A stretch of 44,902 bases of DNA from Comamonadaceae bacterium (GTDB lineage: Bacteria; Pseudomonadota; Gammaproteobacteria; Burkholderiales; Burkholderiaceae_C). Below are positions 40,803 through 44,902 of this stretch, in pieces (within the stretch, counting starts at the first letter, position 1; every line of letters begins with the position of its first letter). A program made the translations under genes and the position numbers. The notes beneath the pieces are model-generated. The model did not search any database and was not told where the DNA came from. It was given only the letters and a program-made list of their open reading frames with translations. Location of the stretch: contig CANBYM010000011.1 in assembly GCA_947373605.1 (NCBI GenBank), positions 1 through 44,902 of the forward strand, given 5' to 3'.

Positions 40803-42076
40803 GTATTCTGATTTTTCTCAGCACCCTGATTGTGCTGATTGTGTTGGGCATGCCGATCGCCTTCGCGCTGATGCTGACCGGCGTCGCCCTGATGTACCAG
40901 CTGAATTTCTTCGATGCCCAGCTGGTGGCGCAGAACATGATTGCCGGTGCCGATATCTATCCCCTGATGGCTGTGCCTTGCTTCATCCTGGCCGGCGAAC
41001 TGATGAATGCCGGTGGCATTTCCAAACGCATCATCAACCTTGCCGTGAGCATGGTCGGACATATCCAGGGCGGTCTGGGCTATGTGGCCATTGCTGCAAC
41101 ACTTTTGCTGGGTTGTTTCTCGGGATCGGCGCTTGCCGATACCGCCGCTGTCGCAACGCTTTTGATCCCCATGATGCGTGACAACGGCTATCCGGTACCG
41201 CGCTCCGCGGGCCTGATTGCCGCAGGCGGCGTGATTGCACCGATCGTTCCACCATCCATGCCGTTCATCATCTTCGGCGTCACCACCAACACTTCCGTGA
41301 GTGCGCTATTTGTCGCGGGCATCGTGCCCGCGCTGCTGCGTGCCGGTGGCCTTGTGGTCGTATGGGCGCTACTGTCCCGCACCATGAAGGTCAACCTGCA
41401 ACGCAAGCAAACCTGGTCCGAGCGCATGCATGCACTCACCGACGCATTGTGGGCATTGGTACTTCCGGTCATCATCATTGGCGGTTTGCGCGGTGGCATA
41501 TTTACGCCTACCGAAGCGTCTGCGGTGGCTGCGGTGTATGCGCTGTTCGTCAGCCTGTTTGTCTACCGTGAAGTGAAACTGCGGCATCTGACGGGCCTGA
41601 TGGTCAATGCCGGCCGTACCACCAGTACGGTGATGTTCTTGTGTGCAGCAGCCTTTGTGTCTTCTTATATGGTGACGCTGGCAGACCTTCCTGCGCAGGT
41701 AACCGACTTTCTGGGACCGATGATGGGCCACCCACGCATACTCATGGCTGCCATCATGTTGCTGCTGCTGCTCATCGGCAATGTCATGGACTTGACGCCA
41801 ACCATTCTGGTGATGGGTCCGGTTTTGATGCCCATCGTGATCGTGGCAGGCATAGACCCGACGTACTTTGGTGTGATGTTCATTCTAGTCGGTACGCTGG
41901 GCCTGATACATCCGCCGGTATGCACCGTACTTAACGTGGTGTGCGGCGTCGCCAAAATTTCGCTGGAGAGCGCCACGCGCGGCGTCTGGCCTTTCCTGCT
42001 GGCAGAAGCTCTGCTGGTATTTTTGTTCGTAGCCTTCCCCGGCTTCATCACCGTTCCCATGACCTGGTTCCATTAA
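40799..42076 (+). CDS. TRAP transporter large permease (DctM type)
   Basis: A 425-residue protein with about 12 membrane helices. Typical DctM motifs are VLGMPIAFALMLTGVALMYQ, MAVPCFILAGELMNAGGISKRIINLAVSMVGHIQGGLGYVAIAATLLLGCFSGSALADTAAVATLLIPMM, and GGVIAPIVPPSMPFIIFGV, with the Na+ sites and scoop residues in the GSALAD and PPS segments. It is the ion-coupled channel subunit. It overlaps the DctQ gene by 4 bp (ATGA). Confidence 0.95.
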   Translation: MSILIFLSTLIVLIVLGMPIAFALMLTGVALMYQLNFFDAQLVAQNMIAGADIYPLMAVPCFILAGELMNAGGISKRIINLAVSMVGHIQGGLGYVAIAATLLLGCFSGSALADTAAVATLLIPMMRDNGYPVPRSAGLIAAGGVIAPIVPPSMPFIIFGVTTNTSVSALFVAGIVPALLRAGGLVVVWALLSRTMKVNLQRKQTWSERMHALTDALWALVLPVIIIGGLRGGIFTPTEASAVAAVYALFVSLFVYREVKLRHLTGLMVNAGRTTSTVMFLCAAAFVSSYMVTLADLPAQVTDFLGPMMGHPRILMAAIMLLLLLIGNVMDLTPTILVMGPVLMPIVIVAGIDPTYFGVMFILVGTLGLIHPPVCTVLNVVCGVAKISLESATRGVWPFLLAEALLVFLFVAFPGFITVPMTWFH

Positions 42077-42098
42077 CTTTTTAAAAGTGAGACTCACC

Positions 42099-43103
42099 AT
42101 GAAAAAATTCACAAAACTTGTACTCGCAACCGCAATGGCTGCATCGCTGGCTAGCGCTTTTGCAGCGGATTTCCAGCCGCGCATCATCCGCTTCGGCTAC
42201 GGCCTGGCAGAGGACAGCAATCAGGGCCGCGCGGTGAAGGCGTTTTCCGAAGACCTGGCCAAGCGTACAGGTGGCAAGCTAAAAGCCAAGGGCTTTGCCA
42301 GCGCCAGTTTGGGCAATGACAACCAGATGCAAAACGCCCTGATCGGCGGTGCCCAGGAAATGACCGTGGTGTCCACCGCGACACTGGTGGGTATTGAAGA
42401 TTCGTTTGGCATTTACGACTTGCCGTTTGTGTTCCGCACCGAGCAGGAAGCCGATGCAATTCTGGACGGTGCCTTCGGCAAAAAGCTAGCGGCCAAGCTG
42501 GATGCAAAAGGTCTCGTGGGATTGGTGTATTGGGAAAATGGATTTCGTAACCTGACCAATTCCAAGCGCCCGATCACCAAGATGGAAGACATGCAGGGTA
42601 TCAAGCTGCGGGTGATGCAAAACCCGGTGTACATCGACATGTTCAACGGCTTTGGTGCCAACGCGATTCCGCTGGCCTTCTCGGAGTTGTTTACTGCGCT
42701 GGAATCCCACACCGTGGATGGCCAGGAAAATCCGGTAAACACCATCCAATCCAGCAAGTTTTATGAAGTACAGAAGTACCTCACCATTACCAAGCACGTC
42801 TACAGCCCCTGGATCGTGCTGGCCAGCAAGAAGTGGTGGGATGGTCTGAGCGCTGACGAGAAAAAGGCCATTCAGGAAGCGGCCGTTACCTCACGCGACT
42901 TTGAGCGCAAAGACAGCCGCGAAGCAGGTGCAAAAGCGCTGGACGTATTGAAGGAAAAAGGAATGCAGGTAACTGTGCTGACCGGCAAAGAGGCAGATCG
43001 CCTTCAGGATGCGGCGCGTCCGGCCATTGCCAAGTTTTCGGCAAATGGTCACGCTGATCTGGTGAAGGACCTTCAGACTGAACTGGCAAAGATCCGCAAG
43101 TAA
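42099..43103 (+). CDS. TRAP transporter substrate-binding protein (DctP family)
   Basis: A 334-residue periplasmic protein with a signal peptide (MKKFTKLVLATAMAASLASAFA, ends about 22). The ligand-binding Arg is in GIKLRVMQNPVYIDMFNGFGANAIPLAFSELFTALESHTVDGQENPV (Arg171 and following), and Arg150 in the ENGFRNLTN segment also contacts carboxylate in this family. Next to gluconokinase and under a LacI-type regulator, the ligand is probably gluconate or a similar sugar acid. The ATG at 42099 is preferred over the upstream GTG at 42087. A GC-rich hairpin follows the stop. Confidence 0.94.
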   Translation: MKKFTKLVLATAMAASLASAFAADFQPRIIRFGYGLAEDSNQGRAVKAFSEDLAKRTGGKLKAKGFASASLGNDNQMQNALIGGAQEMTVVSTATLVGIEDSFGIYDLPFVFRTEQEADAILDGAFGKKLAAKLDAKGLVGLVYWENGFRNLTNSKRPITKMEDMQGIKLRVMQNPVYIDMFNGFGANAIPLAFSELFTALESHTVDGQENPVNTIQSSKFYEVQKYLTITKHVYSPWIVLASKKWWDGLSADEKKAIQEAAVTSRDFERKDSREAGAKALDVLKEKGMQVTVLTGKEADRLQDAARPAIAKFSANGHADLVKDLQTELAKIRK

Positions 43104-43104
43104 A

Positions 43105-43159
43105 GCGACGCTTTATCGTCCCGCCGGCAGTGGCGGGACGCCGCCAAATAGGGCGTCGC
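43105..43159 (+). terminator. Nested GC-rich hairpin after gluconate TRAP operon
   Basis: A 9-bp perfect stem, CGTCCCGCC (43117-43125) and GGCGGGACG (43132-43140), has a six-base loop. It is flanked by a second pair, GCGACGC (43105-43111) and GCGTCGC (43153-43159), so the whole can fold as a nested structure. No T-run follows, so it may be a weak terminator or an RNA 3'-end stabiliser of the TRAP operon transcript. Confidence 0.55.
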
Positions 43160-43179
43160 GGACTACTGCTTCAGCGCGT

Positions 43180-43653
43180 TCAACGCGGGGTCACCGGGAT
43201 GCAAATCTCACATTCAAACTCCCCGGTCCTGGCATCGTATGATGCGCCCTTCGGGTAGTACTCGAAGCCGGGGCGGCCATCCATCTGCATTCGACTCGCC
43301 GGTAGCCAGTTTCTAAGCATTGCGGCCCAGGCCTCACCTATGTGATCAACCGTTCCTTTGAAGTTGAGGACCGCATACTTTCCACCGGGTATGGTTGCTT
43401 TAAGTGCACCACCCGTAGGAACAAAATCGGCTGACACTTCGGCGCATGCGTCATACCGGCATTGGTCAGGCGCGGTAACGCTTGGGTTGTCGTGACTGAT
43501 ACCGTAGCGGGCATGGTCCGGGCCAAGCTTGTTCCTAACAGCCCAAGGCACATAAATTTCCTGCCAGAAATCCGAAATGCCCGCGCCATAAGGACCATGC
43601 CGCCTGAAGTAGGCGACGGTTGCAGCTTGGCGGTCAGTGATTGTTACTTTCAT
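43180..43653 (-). CDS. GyrI-like/AraC effector-binding domain protein
   Basis: A 157-residue single domain of the GyrI/AraC-effector type: VTITDRQAATVAYFRRHGPYGAGISDFWQEIYVPWAVRNKLGP opens with the characteristic PYxxxxxxWxxL-like first repeat, then RYGISHDNPSVTAPDQCRYDACAEVSADF, and GGKYAVLNFKGTVDHIGEAWAAMLRNWLP is the second repeat. These domains bind hydrophobic or cationic small molecules; E. coli SbmC/GyrI guards gyrase. No HTH is attached. It starts 285 bp away from the helicase tail, and AAGG precedes the ATG. Confidence 0.85.
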   Translation of the reverse strand: MKVTITDRQAATVAYFRRHGPYGAGISDFWQEIYVPWAVRNKLGPDHARYGISHDNPSVTAPDQCRYDACAEVSADFVPTGGALKATIPGGKYAVLNFKGTVDHIGEAWAAMLRNWLPASRMQMDGRPGFEYYPKGASYDARTGEFECEICIPVTPR

Positions 43654-44021
43654 GCTGAGGACCTTTTTCAGTTTTCAGTACACAACTTGATTTCAGCGCT
43701 CAATGATTTGCTTGCGAGTCAAAGGCGGCGTAGAAAAACAAAACGCCCCGAAGGGCGCATGTTTACTAGCTTTCTGGCGGTGTCCGTAGTCTAGCGCGAA
43801 CCCAGCTCTGCAACGAAATTTCCCTGAAACAGGGAAATTTACAGGGATTTTTAGCAACTTTGACCGGTCGCAACGCACCTCGGTCCTGCAAAAGACCAGA
43901 GTTCACGCAGGCTTACCGTCCATCGCCAATTTCCACACTGAAATTTAGCAGGGAATTTTCTTCCGTTATCAGGGAATCGCAATTTCCCAAACAGGTAACG
44001 CTCAAGCAAACCTGCGGTCTA
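43654..44021. repeat. Non-coding tract with CAGGGAAWTT repeats between GyrI-like and helicase genes
   Basis: No convincing ORF in 368 bp. AAATTTCCCTG (43816-43826) and CAGGGAAATTT (43830-43840) form a perfect 11-bp inverted repeat with an AAA spacer. Further direct copies of CAGGGA followed by AT-rich bases begin at 43842, 43949 and 43970, and TTTCCC recurs at 43983-43988. Spacing is irregular, so this is not a CRISPR or tandem array. Two groups of motifs (43816-43852 and 43940-43990) flank an unrelated 90-bp stretch. The minus-strand terminator at 43733 suggests the tract is transcribed with the helicase gene. It may be a mobile-element end, a control site or a structured RNA. Confidence 0.6.
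43733..43757 (-). terminator. Intrinsic terminator downstream of helicase tail (minus strand)
   Basis: On the minus strand the stem CGCCC/GGGCG (43757-43753 with 43748-43744), a stable TTCG loop, is followed by TTTTGTTTTT (43743-43734). Polarity fits a transcript coming from the helicase gene through the repeat tract, so the ~260 bp tract would be a transcribed 3' region. Confidence 0.75.
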
Positions 44022-44902
44022 TCAAATCAGCATTTCACTTGTTCTGTAGCCCATGGCACGGTAACCGACCTGGCGCTTCGCCCACATACGCAAAAGTGCC
44101 GGGTGCCCTGTGTCCACGAAGTCGATGATCTTCACGCTGGTTTTTTCGGCATGGTCGCGGTGCAGGCGGCCAGCGTATTGTTGGAGAGTTCCTTTCCAAG
44201 ACACCGGCATGGCAAGTACCAGGGTATCCAGCGCAGGGTGATCAAAGCCCTCCCCTACCAATTTCCCAGTGGAAAGCAAGACTCGGGGTGCATCTCCCGG
44301 TAGCGCATCAAGCGATTTGACCAACTCATTTCTTTGCTTTCGAGACATCCGGCCGTGCAACACAAAGGGATCCGCGACCTTGCCAACAAGTGCATTTTGG
44401 ATAGCTGCGAGATGTTCCGTGCGCTCGGTCAGTACAAGGACTTTTCGTCCTGCGCGAAAAGCAGACTCGATATCAGTCGCAATGGCTTCGGTGCGTGCGT
44501 CATCAGTCGCGAGCATTTTGAAAATATCCTGGATGCCGACATCCTGCGCGGATTCAAACCGACGCTCCCGGTACCTTGGGATTACCTCTAGGTCTTGCGG
44601 CGCGCTTTGGGGCCTGGTTGCCGCATGCCGAATCGGTCCACACTGCATAAAGATGATGGGCTGCTGACCATCGCGGCGAATCGGCGTTGCCGTAAGCCCC
44701 AGAACATACTTTGCTTTTACCCGTTTCAAGATCGCGTCAAAGGACACGGCGCCCACGTGGTGGCATTCGTCAATGATTACTTGACCGTAGGTTTCAACGA
44801 TCGCGTTCACTTCTCCCTGGCGGGAAAGTGACTGCATGACCGCAATGTCGATTTTTCCAGTGGGTTTGGATTTACCGCCACCAATGACACCGACATATCC
44901 TT
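44022..44902 (-). CDS. SF2 DEAD/DEAH-type helicase, C-terminal part (TOTE-type primase-helicase candidate), 5'-truncated
   Basis: The frame is open to the window edge and stops at TGA 44022-44024, so about 292 C-terminal residues are visible (not starting at the internal ATG 44837). Helicase motifs in order: GGGKSKPTGKIDIAVMQSL, motif II VIIDECHHVGAVSFD (DECH), motif III LGLTATPIRRDG, IIFMQCGPIRHAA, motif IV/V VLVLTERTEH and LLSTGKLVGEGFDHPALD, motif VI QQYAGRLHRDHAEK, ending KIIDFVDTGHPALLRMWAKRQVGYRAMGYR. The Walker A lies outside. This C-terminus resembles SF2 helicases that follow an archaeo-eukaryotic primase domain in TOTE conflict proteins, as I recall; the N-terminal part is unseen. 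Repeats follow its stop. Confidence 0.88.
   Translation of the reverse strand, partial: GYVGVIGGGKSKPTGKIDIAVMQSLSRQGEVNAIVETYGQVIIDECHHVGAVSFDAILKRVKAKYVLGLTATPIRRDGQQPIIFMQCGPIRHAATRPQSAPQDLEVIPRYRERRFESAQDVGIQDIFKMLATDDARTEAIATDIESAFRAGRKVLVLTERTEHLAAIQNALVGKVADPFVLHGRMSRKQRNELVKSLDALPGDAPRVLLSTGKLVGEGFDHPALDTLVLAMPVSWKGTLQQYAGRLHRDHAEKTSVKIIDFVDTGHPALLRMWAKRQVGYRAMGYRTSEMLI

Noticed and set aside
43816..43990. CRISPR array
   Set aside because: Motifs are about 10 bp, in both orientations and unevenly spaced; no cas genes.
43860..44303. Plus-strand 147-codon frame over the repeat tract and helicase end
   Set aside because: It crosses the non-coding repeats and the well-supported helicase; no SD, no domain.
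1..44902. tRNA, rRNA or tmRNA genes
   Set aside because: None recognised by eye in the gaps; a weak candidate could be missed without a covariance search.

Overview
The window looks like chromosome of a betaproteobacterium of the order Burkholderiales, most likely Comamonadaceae (Rhodoferax/Polaromonas-like). This rests on protein style (many periplasmic binding proteins, PheC-like and NMT1-like binding proteins, TRAP transporters, LacI-type gluconate control, AHDIRQP-type hybrid kinases) and on moderately high GC with dense, often overlapping genes. It is a family-level inference from reading, not from a search.

Layout. 1-6.2 kb: the end of a FadR/GntR regulator, then a minus-strand block with an ArnT-like glycosyltransferase, a quinone oxidoreductase, a LivK-like binding protein, an SDR protein without the usual catalytic Tyr, and an EamA exporter. 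6.3-11 kb: a DEDDh exonuclease, an SRPBCC protein, a PheC-like periplasmic protein and an NMT1-type ABC importer (binding protein, ATPase, permease) closed by a bidirectional terminator, then a Tsx-like outer-membrane protein. 12-20.3 kb: housekeeping and redox genes: dusC, a GNAT protein, a small [2Fe-2S] ferredoxin, a five-haem cytochrome, a soluble hybrid kinase, rluA, an RNase AM-type PHP phosphatase and yciO. 20.3-25.1 kb: a membrane hybrid kinase facing a three-gene minus unit (acetyl-CoA hydrolase/transferase fused to GNAT, a cyclic-nucleotide-binding protein, an MBL hydrolase).

25.4-37.1 kb: an M50 site-2 protease, trpS with an extra C-terminal domain, a nitrobindin-like protein, an unknown exported protein, an orphan TRAP binding protein, a cyclic-nucleotide-binding protein divergent from a SulP-STAS-CNB fusion, a secreted TPR/CHAT protease-like protein and an MFS transporter divergent from an unannotated 42-residue ORF. 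37.2-38.3 kb holds a decayed porin. 38.5-43.1 kb is a sugar-acid locus: a LacI-family regulator divergent from gluconokinase and a complete TRAP transporter, with two GATAGCGCTA operators 85 bp apart.

The right edge (43.65-44.9 kb) is different in character. A GyrI-like protein is followed by a non-coding 0.37 kb tract with repeated CAGGGAAWTT motifs and an 11-bp perfect inverted repeat, then the 3' part of an SF2 helicase of the kind found in TOTE-type primase-helicase conflict proteins, running off the window. This is the most likely place for an unusual mobile or defence-type system, but only its end is visible.
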